From positions 1 through 44,670 of IMG/VR virus record IMGVR_UViG_3300025065_000185: DNA of 44,670 bases; one strand, written 5' to 3'. The notes beneath the pieces were generated by a model. The model had not been told where the DNA came from and made no database searches. It was given only the letters and a program-made list of their open reading frames with translations. A program made the position numbers and the translations under genes. Below, in pieces: positions 24,437 to 33,110 of the stretch (positions are counted from its first letter, which is position 1; every line of letters starts with the position of its first letter). The DNA is from a virus.

Positions 24437-25444
24437 TTAGGAAGTAGGTGCGGTTGTCGAGAGCGAGAATACAAATCCCTGCCATCGAACTGCTGCGAAT
24501 GCAGCGAATTGGGTTACAAGAATAGAAGCGAGTATGTTGTCCTCGTTTATAAACTTCTGCTCGGTTGTTGGTGATTCAGCCATTTGGAGCTGGAGAGCAC
24601 CGCGAGCCATCTCTGAGTCCATAATCACCCATCTGTAACGGTTTGCAGAAGCTACTGTTCCGACCATGTTCTTCTGACCATGTTTGAGAACAACGAGCTT
24701 CATTGCTCCGTTGTAGACGTTGACTGCATTGTTTGAATTTTCTGGGATCAACGAAGAGCCAAGCATCTCACGCGCTTTGCGTTCCATGTTGGCATCTTGG
24801 GCGATTACAAGAGTATTAAAGTTCGGGGACAGGTAAGTTCCCTGATCGTCAACTGTGTTCTGCTCGCCTGTGGCCATAGCAGAAGTCATGTTGTCCATCG
24901 AAAGGGCTCCTGCCCCCGATAGCACATTGCTGAACGTAGAACCTGCTGCGCCATTAACTGTGTGGCTAGCTGATGCAAAGGCCAACGTGTCGGCAGTTGC
25001 TATGCTCACAGCAGCTTTTCCAGGAGGTGTCATTGTAGTCTGATCAGCCTCACCGAAGCATTGCTGTGTCAACTCTAGGTCAAGTACGTTCTTGAGACGA
25101 TTTGCGAGTGCAGGTGCATCAAACTTAGCAACCGCGTAACGGTTGTTGAATTTGGCCATCCTGCGAGTGATGGTGAGTTTGTCACCGTATTGAATCTGAG
25201 TTTTATCGAGTTCATCCCCAAGCGTGGGGTCAATCATTGGGTAGTTCTCGTTTTCATCAACGCGACCAGCGAATCCTGAGAGAGCCACAGAGTTAAAAGT
25301 AACTCTATCTGGGTCTCCAGGCGACCAGGGCACAGGCATGTAGAGGCCTCTAACCATGTCTGGTTTTGCCTCTTTGACTTGCGCCATGACCGACCGCTCA
25401 GTGTTGTCAACGAACTCCGAGAATGCTGTTGAATTATAAGCCAT
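24437..25444 (-). CDS. Major capsid protein
   Basis: 335 aa, Ala/Met/Asn-rich, with an N-arm, a long alternating helix-strand core, and short C-terminal beta strands. It follows scaffold and decoration genes in the standard head order. HK97-fold assignment is by length, composition and order; I see no single diagnostic motif. Leader is CTAATTTCAACCCTCCAAT. Confidence 0.75.
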   Translation of the reverse strand: MAYNSTAFSEFVDNTERSVMAQVKEAKPDMVRGLYMPVPWSPGDPDRVTFNSVALSGFAGRVDENENYPMIDPTLGDELDKTQIQYGDKLTITRRMAKFNNRYAVAKFDAPALANRLKNVLDLELTQQCFGEADQTTMTPPGKAAVSIATADTLAFASASHTVNGAAGSTFSNVLSGAGALSMDNMTSAMATGEQNTVDDQGTYLSPNFNTLVIAQDANMERKAREMLGSSLIPENSNNAVNVYNGAMKLVVLKHGQKNMVGTVASANRYRWVIMDSEMARGALQLQMAESPTTEQKFINEDNILASILVTQFAAFAAVRWQGFVFSLSTTAPTS

Positions 25445-25475
25445 ATTGGAGGGTTGAAATTAGGAAATAAAAAAA

Positions 25476-25883
25476 CTAAGCGGCAATCGTAGTAGATGCT
25501 GGCTTCATGTATTGCCCGTAACAACGGGATGTGGTTACGCCGTCCCATGATGTGATGAGGACGTCGTTGTTTGACTCTGTGAGAGTTAGACCGCTTGCTG
25601 GCGTTCCGTGAATATCTGCCTCTTCACCGACTTCGGCTGCTGCCATGGTGCCGGTTCCGATGGTAAATTCCCAGATGTCACCAGGTAGAGCGATATCAAC
25701 AAGACAGTTCGTAGATGATGTTGCTGCGTTCACAGCTACACCCAAAATCGCCTTGCCTGTTGCGCCCACGGCTACCTCCCCATTTTCGTCAAACTGCACT
25801 GGATCACCAGCTGCAATCGTCCCAGACGATGCGTATTCTCTATAATTGCTGTGTCCAGTCATGCGTCTTATTACTGCAGGCAT
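25476..25883 (-). CDS. Capsid decoration/cement protein (DUF2190-like)
   Basis: 135 aa of small beta structure. Carries AAGDPVQFDENGEVAVGATGKA, a segment (split here by a turn) typical of DUF2190-type capsid cement proteins that stabilise the shell. Sits between scaffold and capsid genes. Leader is TTCTTACCCCCCACAGAAC. Confidence 0.6.
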   Translation of the reverse strand: MPAVIRRMTGHSNYREYASSGTIAAGDPVQFDENGEVAVGATGKAILGVAVNAATSSTNCLVDIALPGDIWEFTIGTGTMAAAEVGEEADIHGTPASGLTLTESNNDVLITSWDGVTTSRCYGQYMKPASTTIAA

Positions 25884-25906
25884 GTTCTGTGGGGGGTAAG
25901 AAATAC

Positions 25907-26518
25907 TTACGCCCCTTGTTGTCTTTCAGCTTTCAGCTTCTTGTGCTCTTTGAGGATTTCTTCGTCATACCCCCAAAATTCCATATCAGCACGCTCTTTT
26001 TCGGTAACATCAGAAGCTGGTTCGCGATTGACAGATGCCGCAGGCTGTCCTGCGGATATCTGGCGCAAATGCTCGGAAATGTTTGACTCGGTAATGCCCT
26101 TATCATCGAGAGCGAGACGCAATGCGAGTTCTGGCTTAACGCCGTCACTGGTATATTTGTCATACTCTTCCTGACAGAGATCGATCTTATCCTGATTCTT
26201 GATTTCCCATTTAAGTAGAGACTTTTCGTCTTCGGTGAAGCCTTTTGCTTCTTCGACTTTTTCCTCTTGCTTTTTAGGTTCATCATCAACAATAGCAGAT
26301 TTAAGACGTTTGACCTCTTTGGCTTTATCCTGCAAACCGCGATGCAGCTCGGCTGATCGCTCTTTTTCTTGGTTAAGGGCTTCTTCCAATTCTTGAACCT
26401 TGGATGACTGTGAATCTTCCGAAGATTCTTCAGTGTCTTTGGCTTTAGAAGTTTCCTGATTGCCTTCGGCGTCAGGAGGGGAAACGCTGCCGTCCTTTAC
26501 AGGATCGTCAGTAGTCAT
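25907..26518 (-). CDS. Scaffolding protein
   Basis: 203 aa, highly charged (Glu, Lys, Asp, Ser, Gln), with an unstructured acidic N-terminus and a coiled coil (about 35-95). It ends in a basic C-terminal helix (LKEHKKLKAERQQ), the usual capsid-binding end of scaffolds. Order is portal, two small genes, scaffold, decoration, capsid. Leader is TTCTAACCAGCTTTTACT. Confidence 0.75.
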   Translation of the reverse strand: MTTDDPVKDGSVSPPDAEGNQETSKAKDTEESSEDSQSSKVQELEEALNQEKERSAELHRGLQDKAKEVKRLKSAIVDDEPKKQEEKVEEAKGFTEDEKSLLKWEIKNQDKIDLCQEEYDKYTSDGVKPELALRLALDDKGITESNISEHLRQISAGQPAASVNREPASDVTEKERADMEFWGYDEEILKEHKKLKAERQQGA

Positions 26519-26547
26519 AGTAAAAGCTGGTTAGAAAACAAATCGAG

Positions 26548-26645
26548 CACGGAGGCTCAGGTTTACTCTCCGAGAGAACAAACCTTAACCTCCATGCGTT
26601 TGCGCCGTTGATGACAAGGAGCTATTAAAAGTTTGTACTCCTTGT
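26548..26645 (-). promoter_or_regulatory. Two long hairpins upstream of the scaffold gene
   Basis: The gap between 26518 and 26668 holds a long imperfect hairpin at 26548-26596 (CAYGGAGG with CCTCCRTG, AGGTTT with AAACCT, plus a CTCTC/GAGAG top) and a perfect 8-bp stem ACAAGGAG/CTCCTTGT with a 16-nt loop (26614-26645). They lie in the RNA upstream of the head genes. Possible attenuator, processing site or protein-binding site. Confidence 0.5.
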
Positions 26646-26667
26646 TCTGTAAATAGAACCACGTTCG

Positions 26668-26862
26668 TTACACATACGGCCACTCTCGAAATGTTGCTAT
26701 TTCGTCAATATCGATAAATATATTTTGCCTATTCTTAACCTTAAAGTAATAATCTTCTTTGAACCGTCTTCCCTTTCTTAGCTTCATTTCATCGAATGAG
26801 CACTGTATGCAGCCAGGGACATGTCCACCTTTCGTTGATATTTCTAAGTATTCTTCTTTCAT
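26668..26862 (-). CDS. Small protein with private leaderless promoter (64 aa)
   Basis: ATG 26862 is the supported start because TATAAT ends 6 nt upstream; the frame extends further but without support. Beta-rich, with a Cys pair-like G-C-I-Q-C near 15-20. Lies in the late operon but has its own promoter, so it may be made early. Confidence 0.5.
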   Translation of the reverse strand: MKEEYLEISTKGGHVPGCIQCSFDEMKLRKGRRFKEDYYFKVKNRQNIFIDIDEIATFREWPYV

Positions 26863-26874
26863 AAATCCATTATA
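26863..26874 (-). promoter_or_regulatory. Leaderless promoter (TATAAT-N6-ATG)
   Basis: Minus-strand TATAAT occupies 26869-26874, followed by GGATTT and the ATG at 26862. It lies inside the 3' end of the upstream gene. Confidence 0.6.
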
Positions 26875-27070
26875 CACTTATTCCTTTCTCTGCAATCCGA
26901 TAAATAACCATCCGTATTGCCTTCTCATCTCTTCCAAGCGCAGCAGCAGCAATCTTAATCTTCTCAAAATGCCTTACACAAGCCAAAACTTCGCGTTGCC
27001 AGGGTGTGAGCTTGTCCCACTCAGTGAGCTTTATTTTTTCTTTGCCTATTATATTTAACACAATACTCAT
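26870..27070 (-). CDS. Helix-turn-helix-like protein (66 aa)
   Basis: Residues 20-62 look like a sigma-region-4/LuxR-type HTH (TPWQREVLACVRHF, then IAAAALGRDEKAIRMVIYRIAEKG). Begins on an ATGA overlap with the previous gene. Could regulate late genes or bind a pac site; an inference from fold pattern. Confidence 0.55.
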   Translation of the reverse strand: MSIVLNIIGKEKIKLTEWDKLTPWQREVLACVRHFEKIKIAAAALGRDEKAIRMVIYRIAEKGISV

Positions 27071-27372
27071 AGTAGTTTAGTCAAGCCGAGTTTTTTATCA
27101 GTAGAAAGGAGATTATTTTTCGATAGCGTGTCTTTTCTCCACTCGCCCTTTAACTGATTGGCAGCCTTGCGGACGTTCTCGTCATCAATAGTGAAGCGCT
27201 TGCAATCAAACCAGCTTAGGATTGTTTCTCTCTGCTTACTGGAGAGGCGTTGCAAAACGCTGTTCTGTGTTTGAGACAGACGGAGCCTCTCTAGTGGCAA
27301 GGCTTTCCGGTGTAGCAGGATTGGGAGCAGTACCAGCAGGACTAGATTCAAGAGGAGACTGAAGTAGAGCAT
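27067..27372 (-). CDS. Small membrane-anchored protein overlapping the portal gene (101 aa)
   Basis: Read in a different frame, its first about 45 codons overlap the portal 3' end by 137 nt. An ideal hydrophobic helix (residues 3-20, LLLNLVLLVLLPILL) starts right after ATG 27372, which is preceded by TTTATTCCCCACAATCCAAA, the same C-rich leader type, here inside portal coding sequence. The C-terminal part is basic and helical. A later start (for example TTG near 27250) would lose the membrane segment. Confidence 0.45.
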   Translation of the reverse strand: MLYFSLLLNLVLLVLLPILLHRKALPLERLRLSQTQNSVLQRLSSKQRETILSWFDCKRFTIDDENVRKAANQLKGEWRKDTLSKNNLLSTDKKLGLTKLL

Positions 27373-29362
27373 TTTGGATTGTGGGGAATAAAGATTCTTC
27401 CGCCTCTTCGATATCTTTACGCAAATCCATAGCTACTCCACCTTCGTCCTTCATAACATCCTCTTCTGGTAGATCAACAACTCTTGTATATTCCTTTTCT
27501 AGTTTCTGTAGATCGAACTGTGTTCCTTCTGGGTCTTCCATTGCTCGTGTTCTTGCTAATTCCATAAGCGCATTTACTTTAGCGAATTTCAGGTCTTTAT
27601 CATCAGCCAACATCCTCATTCCTTTAGCGTATACATCTGGTATTCCGCCTCTTTCTATGTATTCTTGGCTCCATAGATACTCAGGAGCAGCGGGGATGAA
27701 GCTGTCTGTTAGTCCTTTGAGTTTCTTATTTTCGATAAGAGTATTGTCCGTTGAATTGATATCGAACTTGCGCTTCTTATTTGTTGTAGAGTCGAACTTC
27801 TCCGAGAAGGCACGATCTTTTACACGGATCATAGTTCTAACCTTCTTCCTTCCAATCTTCCCGTTCACTAGTTCAAAATCTTCACCTGTTATCTCGCCTG
27901 CTTTTATCTTCTTTGCATACTTCTCTACCTCCTTCTCGGTAATATCCTCATAGTCCTCAACAGTAAGCTCAGACATCGCACCCGATAGAGTCAGTTGGCC
28001 TAGCTTACGGAAGCAGCCATTCTCTAGCACCTTCAGCTTGCTTTCAAACCTTCTATTTTGTGCTCTTATTCTTTGTGAGAGTTCAAACGCCGTTCTTGCT
28101 GTCTCTCCCTGTAGTTGTTTGAAGTTGACACCAGTCAAATAAATACACCAGTTGTCTAGCATCTCCATCATTACCTGATATTCGCCTGTTCTTGGCTGCC
28201 CAAAGGGATGAACCCCTATCTCTCCGTCAATAAAGTCACCTGAGTAGAAGTCTCTCGCGTCTAAATCTATCTGTGACGTCCCATCAAATGGCCTGTAACT
28301 AATTCCTACTGTGTTTGACAGTCTTACGTTATCAACCTGCATATTTGTAAGTGCCTGATACAGAGCATCAAACCCTCTCATTGTGAACGGTAATCCCATT
28401 GGGTACAAAGCTGTTGTTCTTAGGTTGTCATCGTACTGCATTTCGTTGGGGCCGAAACAGAAGGAGTGAACTCCTAGTGCGTTCATACCCGCTGTCCTTC
28501 TACCATCAGCCATTTCTTTCATTTGTAGCATTCCGTTCATTATTGGTACACCGTTTGCATAAACTCTTACGGAGTCGTTTTCCTCATCCTGTATCTTCCC
28601 TACTACGATCTTGTCCTTCTTTTCAATCTCTCGGTACATAAGCTCGTCTTGGTCTCCGAAGCCCATTGAAAGTCCAGGCTTTACATGTTCTGTGTTCTCG
28701 TATCTTGGTTTGGTTGTGCCATCTGCATTAAATACTACTGCGTGAGTGTATCTACGCTTGAATTCTAGCTCTGTTAGGTACTCCTCATCATAAACCTTCC
28801 TAACTTCCTGTAAGTTTGGTGATGATGGGTCTAACCACACTTCAAATGGGTTTCTGTGTCGTACCTCAATCTTCTCCCTTCGATAATCTCTTTTAACAAT
28901 AGGCTCCATCTTCCCCCCTTTTGTGGGCATTTGCACTGTTCTTACAGGATATTGATTAACAACCTCGTAAGTTCCCATATTCAGGTAGGTAAAGTCTGTT
29001 AGGAACTGGTGTTGTTTGGAGTCAAAGTTAGACATATCTAGGATATGGTCTATTGCACTACCCCAGAACACTGTTTTCTTGTAATCAGAAGCCGCTCCAG
29101 GCCTAAATCCAAATTCAGGCCTGCCTTCGTTTAGTGCTGCAATACTAGCTTCGCCAATCATCCTTGCAATTCCTATAAAAATGTTGGATGTATCACTTCT
29201 TGGTGTGGGATCAGCGATCATATTCGCAGCTTTAGCACCCATTTCCATTTGATCCTCAAAAGGCTGTCTGTATGTCTTAAAATGCTCAACCATCTCTTGA
29301 TCCTCCCGCATCAGTGTCTGCTGCTGAGGAGAAAGAATAATGGTTGGTTTATCAAGGGGCAT
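27236..29362 (-). CDS. Portal protein
   Basis: 708 aa, the usual size of a P22-like portal. Helical N-terminal region, a beta/mixed wing (about 150-330), a stem/clip region with TALYPMGLPFTMRGFDALYQAL (split by short loops), and a long acidic C-terminal tail (about 560-690). It follows TerL and accessory genes and precedes the head genes. Forms the dodecameric DNA channel. Starts inside the end of the zinc-ribbon gene. Confidence 0.75.
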   Translation of the reverse strand: MPLDKPTIILSPQQQTLMREDQEMVEHFKTYRQPFEDQMEMGAKAANMIADPTPRSDTSNIFIGIARMIGEASIAALNEGRPEFGFRPGAASDYKKTVFWGSAIDHILDMSNFDSKQHQFLTDFTYLNMGTYEVVNQYPVRTVQMPTKGGKMEPIVKRDYRREKIEVRHRNPFEVWLDPSSPNLQEVRKVYDEEYLTELEFKRRYTHAVVFNADGTTKPRYENTEHVKPGLSMGFGDQDELMYREIEKKDKIVVGKIQDEENDSVRVYANGVPIMNGMLQMKEMADGRRTAGMNALGVHSFCFGPNEMQYDDNLRTTALYPMGLPFTMRGFDALYQALTNMQVDNVRLSNTVGISYRPFDGTSQIDLDARDFYSGDFIDGEIGVHPFGQPRTGEYQVMMEMLDNWCIYLTGVNFKQLQGETARTAFELSQRIRAQNRRFESKLKVLENGCFRKLGQLTLSGAMSELTVEDYEDITEKEVEKYAKKIKAGEITGEDFELVNGKIGRKKVRTMIRVKDRAFSEKFDSTTNKKRKFDINSTDNTLIENKKLKGLTDSFIPAAPEYLWSQEYIERGGIPDVYAKGMRMLADDKDLKFAKVNALMELARTRAMEDPEGTQFDLQKLEKEYTRVVDLPEEDVMKDEGGVAMDLRKDIEEAEESLFPTIQNALLQSPLESSPAGTAPNPATPESLATREAPSVSNTEQRFATPLQ

Positions 29363-29765
29363 GACGGTTTCCTATTTTACACCTACTTACAAGAGACTTC
29401 AAATGGTTAAACAGTGCAACACGAAATGAGACTTTACCACCGCTCTTTGGATTCTCCTTCCTCGACCACGCATCCCTATCCTCCCGCCTCTTAATCTCCT
29501 CTTTCTCACACCATTTGTCATATTCTACTTGGTGTTCTAGTGGAGCAGTTACAGGAGGAGCATTGTATGTCTTCTCGTAATCCCAATCGTTCCATGATTT
29601 TGTGAAGCCCACTCCCAAGAAGCGTACAGGAGGCGAGTAAATCACTTTGTGCATTTCCCTTAACCACAGACAGAACGGACAGCGAAAGGATTCGGGGCTA
29701 CTTTCGAACTCTGCCTTAAGCTCTTTTTCGTAGCCGCATTTGCATCTGTAGGTGTAGATTGGCAT
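29352..29765 (-). CDS. FmdB-type zinc-ribbon protein (137 aa)
   Basis: Starts MPIYTYRCKCGYEKE and has a second pair CPFC at about 29-32, the FmdB/zinc_ribbon_8 pattern (MPxYxYxCxxCG). The rest is a Trp/Asp/Tyr-rich segment and a basic tail. Such proteins occur next to phage terminase and portal genes; role unknown. Overlaps both neighbours. Confidence 0.75.
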   Translation of the reverse strand: MPIYTYRCKCGYEKELKAEFESSPESFRCPFCLWLREMHKVIYSPPVRFLGVGFTKSWNDWDYEKTYNAPPVTAPLEHQVEYDKWCEKEEIKRREDRDAWSRKENPKSGGKVSFRVALFNHLKSLVSRCKIGNRHAP

Positions 29766-30211
29766 GTCCTACCCGTAATTAGTTTCAAAGGATTCTCGAA
29801 CCCATCATCCTCCAATTCCTTAATAAAGCCAAGCCTTTCAAATAACAGGCTTTTGTACCCCTTTGGCATAGGGCTATCGTCGTGCATTTCTTTCCACTCT
29901 CTTATCAGCGTAGCAGGATTCATCCTCTCCCATTCATCCCCCCATTGCTTAACGGTAATCCCAAATAATCTATGAGCGATGATCAGCCCCTTGTATCTCT
30001 CCCAGTCATCTACCTGCTCCTTCGCACATTCGATTCCCTTGTCTGTCATTAAAAAGTACGCCTCCTCTGCTGAGATTCTTTTGCCGTTGTATGGTTTTCC
30101 CCTCCTGGTTGATCTATAGAACCCTGCATCGTTACACTTCAGCCTCTTCTCTGGTAGTTGTGAGATAAAGTGCTCTAGCTTGGCCAGTGCTTTCTTATGC
30201 TTTCTCTTCAT
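29660..30211 (-). CDS. Hypothetical protein (183 aa)
   Basis: ATG 30211 overlaps the previous gene by 17 nt. Basic N-terminus (MKRKHKKALAKLEHF), then an alpha/beta body. Its last about 35 codons overlap the zinc-ribbon gene in another frame. No family recognised. Confidence 0.55.
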   Translation of the reverse strand: MKRKHKKALAKLEHFISQLPEKRLKCNDAGFYRSTRRGKPYNGKRISAEEAYFLMTDKGIECAKEQVDDWERYKGLIIAHRLFGITVKQWGDEWERMNPATLIREWKEMHDDSPMPKGYKSLLFERLGFIKELEDDGFENPLKLITGRTCQSTPTDANAATKKSLRQSSKVAPNPFAVRSVCG

Positions 30212-30389
30212 CTTCAATAAGTTCTGCTCTCAATTCCTTGAGAACATCTTTCAAAACTTCTCCAGCATCAGCACCTTCGGCAACTCTTTGTACAGCGTCA
30301 GTAAGTATGCCAAGCCTTACCATTTGGCCATAAAGAGCGCCGTACTCATTATTTACAAGACGGAGAAGGGTTTGTAGATTGGAGTCCAT
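30195..30389 (-). CDS. Hypothetical helical protein (64 aa)
   Basis: All-helical, acidic C-terminus. Leader is CTTCCCCCTAATTCCT, formed by the end of the upstream gene. Unrecognised. Confidence 0.55.
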   Translation of the reverse strand: MDSNLQTLLRLVNNEYGALYGQMVRLGILTDAVQRVAEGADAGEVLKDVLKELRAELIEDEEKA

Positions 30390-30394
30390 AGGAA

Positions 30395-30634
30395 TTAGGG
30401 GGAAGGAGAATATTCTTCAATATAATTTATTCTATCGGGGCGAAGATAAAGGGTTTTTCCATTTTTACCTGTGAATTTAACAAACCTTTCCTTTGATTTG
30501 ATCTTCTTTAGCACTTCTTCATGGCTTTCGCGGACATCTGCAACTTGTACGTATGATGACTTGTTCTCTCTAAAGTAAATCTGTGTTTTGAGAAATTCTT
30601 CATATGGCCGCTCCTCTGGCTTTCTTCCGAACAT
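30395..30634 (-). CDS. Hypothetical protein (79 aa)
   Basis: Basic N-terminus and a short beta domain (KFTGKNGKTLYLRPDRINYIEEY). Possibly a small DNA-binding or head protein. Preceded by TATAAG close to the ATG but no clear promoter. Confidence 0.5.
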   Translation of the reverse strand: MFGRKPEERPYEEFLKTQIYFRENKSSYVQVADVRESHEEVLKKIKSKERFVKFTGKNGKTLYLRPDRINYIEEYSPSP

Positions 30635-30654
30635 ACGCTTATAGCCTACACCTC

Positions 30655-31038
30655 TTATTCTCTAGTTCTATTGACAGAATATTTATTCTCTTGCGAGATC
30701 AAATAGAAGCCATCACCCTTCTCAAATATAACCTTCTTAGGCTTGTCAATCTCCTCTTGTGTGATCTTCATGTTCTCACCGATTTTCTCAGCAAGTATGT
30801 GTGCCAGCTCTTCCCAATCCCAATCCATATACTCACATATTAGCTCTCTTAGTCTCTCAAAGGAATGGTGAAGATTCGTCTTACATAAGCTAAAATCTTT
30901 TCTTACCTCATTAGTATCATAAAACTTCTGCCCTTCTAACTTCTCTATTCTGGACAAAAGAGACTCAAGACAAGTATTAAGATCACAAGAGACATAGAAT
31001 ATGTAGTTGCTCAATCTTGTTGCCTCTCTTACATCCAT
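30655..31038 (-). CDS. Hypothetical helical protein (127 aa)
   Basis: Helical, with three Cys in the first half (near 15, 18 and 51) and a long charged C-terminus. Lies between terminase and portal genes. No family recognised. Confidence 0.5.
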   Translation of the reverse strand: MDVREATRLSNYIFYVSCDLNTCLESLLSRIEKLEGQKFYDTNEVRKDFSLCKTNLHHSFERLRELICEYMDWDWEELAHILAEKIGENMKITQEEIDKPKKVIFEKGDGFYLISQENKYSVNRTRE

Positions 31039-31042
31039 ATCC

Positions 31043-31258
31043 CTATCTTAACCTACTTCTAACAGACAACAAGACCGAATCCACATATGGCAATACCACC
31101 CTATACAGATTCTTAGAATAGTCAGCCACTGGAACAAACCTATCACCATCACGAGCTACATACGTACGCTCATTCCTAATCTCAATCTCACGCAGCCCAC
31201 ATGCCTTACACTTTCTCCTGCCACGTAAGAAAGGCGGAAAGTCATGGTTGCATGACAT
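31043..31258 (-). CDS. Small zinc-knuckle protein (71 aa)
   Basis: ATG 31258 is used; it follows the terminase stop by 7 nt. C3-x-H5, then C18-x2-C21 inside a basic segment (RGRRKCKACGLRE), matching a one-zinc knuckle. The remainder is beta-like and basic. May act with the terminase. Confidence 0.5.
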   Translation of the reverse strand: MSCNHDFPPFLRGRRKCKACGLREIEIRNERTYVARDGDRFVPVADYSKNLYRVVLPYVDSVLLSVRSRLR

Positions 31259-31265
31259 ACCCCCA

Positions 31266-32678
31266 TCATAGCCCCACCTGCTTCTGCCATCCAGTACTTG
31301 CACGGCGCTTCTTTTTCTTTTGTGACGGCTTCTCTGTAAGCAAAGGATAAAAGGTCATACACGCTGCATCCGCGATATCTGGCGAAGCTAACCCTCTCCT
31401 CTTCATATCCTCCTTTCTCTCCATTACAAGCTTTCCATTTGAATCAAAGCTGTAATAAATACCAATCGTATCTTCTCTAAATTCTTCTGTAAGCGACCCC
31501 TCATTCAACCATTGTTTATATCTCTTCCACAGTTCTGCTCTCATATTCTTACAATCTTCCATTCTTGGTTTTTCAGAGACATTTACTCCTATTACATCAA
31601 TCTTTTGCTCTTTCAGTCTATCCAGCACGCCTGCCCCAATACCAATTACATCGACGCAAACAAATGTATAGGGCTCACCTTCATAATCTGCTTGTTCTAT
31701 TGCATTTATAACTTGGCCAACTATCTGCATTGTATCTTGCCCCCTAAGCATTTTAATCAATCTCATTTCTTTACCCTTCCGCTCAACTAACACCGATCTA
31801 TCATTCCCAAACCTTGCAACGTCAACTCCTAATGTTTTAGGTTCATGTGGAAATGTTTGTACTTTGTTGTATAAAGCCTTTTCATATAACTCAGCAGAAA
31901 TGAATTGCTGCTCCTCCTGCTGTGGTGGCAATCCCAATACACGAACTCTATAAGGATCAGATGTCCTACCGTATTCACGCTCAATCTCAGTTATGTAACT
32001 TCTATCAACTCTTGGGACATCCAAGCAAGAAACAGTGAACGTATGCCATTTTCCTGAGTCTTTGCTGTCACCCTCTTGCCATTTATTAAGCCCAAAGCAC
32101 TCGTGGAACTTTCCAGTGTTCCGCGTCGGGTTTCCAAGTACTAACCATCTAGCACCTTTAGTAGTCATTGCCCCCGCCGATGTTTCCCAAATGATTTCAG
32201 GGATAGCAGAGGCTTCATCGAATACCATCAAGACATTCTCTTCGTGTGTTCCTGCAAACGCTTCAGGCTTCTCTTCTCTGTGTGGAACAGCAGAAGCAAA
32301 CCAAGTATCTGATCCTTTCATTGAGAACCTTGTAGCTGTTATTTCAAAAGCATCCTTGTTTACAGCGTTCTCATTTATCTTTGCGAGCTCTCTCCATGAT
32401 TTGTCTTTAAGTTGGGATTGTGTGTTAGCAGTGACCACGATTTGGGGATTTGCCCTTGTGGCAATGAACCAATGAATGACACTGGCCGCCAATCTTGTTT
32501 TTCCAACTCCATGCCCAGAGCGGATAGCAACTCGTCTATGTTGTTTGATGCTATCCAAAACCTTTTCTTGCCATTCGTCAGGAGTAAAGCGGAGGACAGC
32601 TCTACAATATCTTGCAGGATCATCTCTGAATTCTTTTGCGATAAAGGCCGAGACTTCTGCGACATCTGCTGGGTTCAC
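31266..32678 (-). CDS. terL: Terminase large subunit
   Basis: 470 aa. ATPase domain with Walker A GHGVGKT at 55-61 and Walker B VLMVFDEA at 149-156, then a coupling motif GNPTRNTGKF (182-191). C-terminal RNase H-like nuclease with GVDVARFGND (284-293, catalytic Asp286), a second acid in VCVDVIGIGAG (near 343) and SPDIADAACM near the end. It cuts and pumps DNA into the prohead through the portal. GTG start overlaps the TerS stop (GTGA). Confidence 0.9.
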   Translation of the reverse strand: MNPADVAEVSAFIAKEFRDDPARYCRAVLRFTPDEWQEKVLDSIKQHRRVAIRSGHGVGKTRLAASVIHWFIATRANPQIVVTANTQSQLKDKSWRELAKINENAVNKDAFEITATRFSMKGSDTWFASAVPHREEKPEAFAGTHEENVLMVFDEASAIPEIIWETSAGAMTTKGARWLVLGNPTRNTGKFHECFGLNKWQEGDSKDSGKWHTFTVSCLDVPRVDRSYITEIEREYGRTSDPYRVRVLGLPPQQEEQQFISAELYEKALYNKVQTFPHEPKTLGVDVARFGNDRSVLVERKGKEMRLIKMLRGQDTMQIVGQVINAIEQADYEGEPYTFVCVDVIGIGAGVLDRLKEQKIDVIGVNVSEKPRMEDCKNMRAELWKRYKQWLNEGSLTEEFREDTIGIYYSFDSNGKLVMERKEDMKRRGLASPDIADAACMTFYPLLTEKPSQKKKKRRASTGWQKQVGL

Positions 32679-33028
32679 TTGGTAGATTGTAGCTCCTCTT
32701 TAACCTTGTCCGCCACCGACACTGTGGCATTTATATTCTGATCTGGTTTTCCTTCCATCCTATCAGCAACCTTCTCAAACGCTTTAACATCTCCATCTTC
32801 CATCCTATTCCATATAGCATCAGCAGCTAACTCTTTTCTTGTCAGTTGATCTTTTTTCTGATCTGCAATCTTTACAAACAAGTCTCGCCAAGTCCAAGCA
32901 GAGTCAGGTCTTCCTTCTGGATTAGGACTCTTGCCCCCCTTCTCCCAAGCAGGATTACCTGCTAAGAGGTTTTTGTGTTTCGATTGTTTCTTTACTTTCT
33001 TTTCCTTTGTTGTCTCGTTCTTTTTCAT
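32675..33028 (-). CDS. Putative terminase small subunit / DUF5681-like protein
   Basis: 117 aa. Basic N-terminus, then GNPAWEKGGKSPNPEGRP (residues about 24-41), the hallmark of DUF5681-type proteins found next to TerL, then WRDLFVKIAD helices and ADRMEGKP near 91-98. Directly upstream of terL with a GTGA overlap, so a DNA-recognition role in packaging is likely. Starts leaderless. Confidence 0.65.
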   Translation of the reverse strand: MKKNETTKEKKVKKQSKHKNLLAGNPAWEKGGKSPNPEGRPDSAWTWRDLFVKIADQKKDQLTRKELAADAIWNRMEDGDVKAFEKVADRMEGKPDQNINATVSVADKVKEELQSTK

Positions 33029-33110
33029 GATTAGATTGTATCACATTTTCTGGGTCAATGATATTCCCAAATCCTCTTCTGTTGCCTAATTTGACTTGTA
33101 GCTTTTTCAT
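32955..33110 (-). CDS. Small basic protein overlapping the terminase small subunit (51 aa)
   Basis: Begins at an ATGA overlap with the previous gene's stop and runs 51 codons (MKKLQVKLGNRRGFGNI start), Lys/Glu-rich at the end. The last 74 nt overlap the TerS-like gene in another frame. The exact stop/start coupling supports it; the overlap weakens it. Confidence 0.35.
   Translation of the reverse strand: MKKLQVKLGNRRGFGNIIDPENVIQSNHEKERDNKGKESKETIETQKPLSR
33029..33040 (-). promoter_or_regulatory. Leaderless promoter before the terminase genes
   Basis: Minus-strand TACAAT at 33035-33040 preceded by TGA (extended -10), then CTAATC and ATG 33028. It lies inside the overlapping 51-codon frame. 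Confidence 0.6.
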
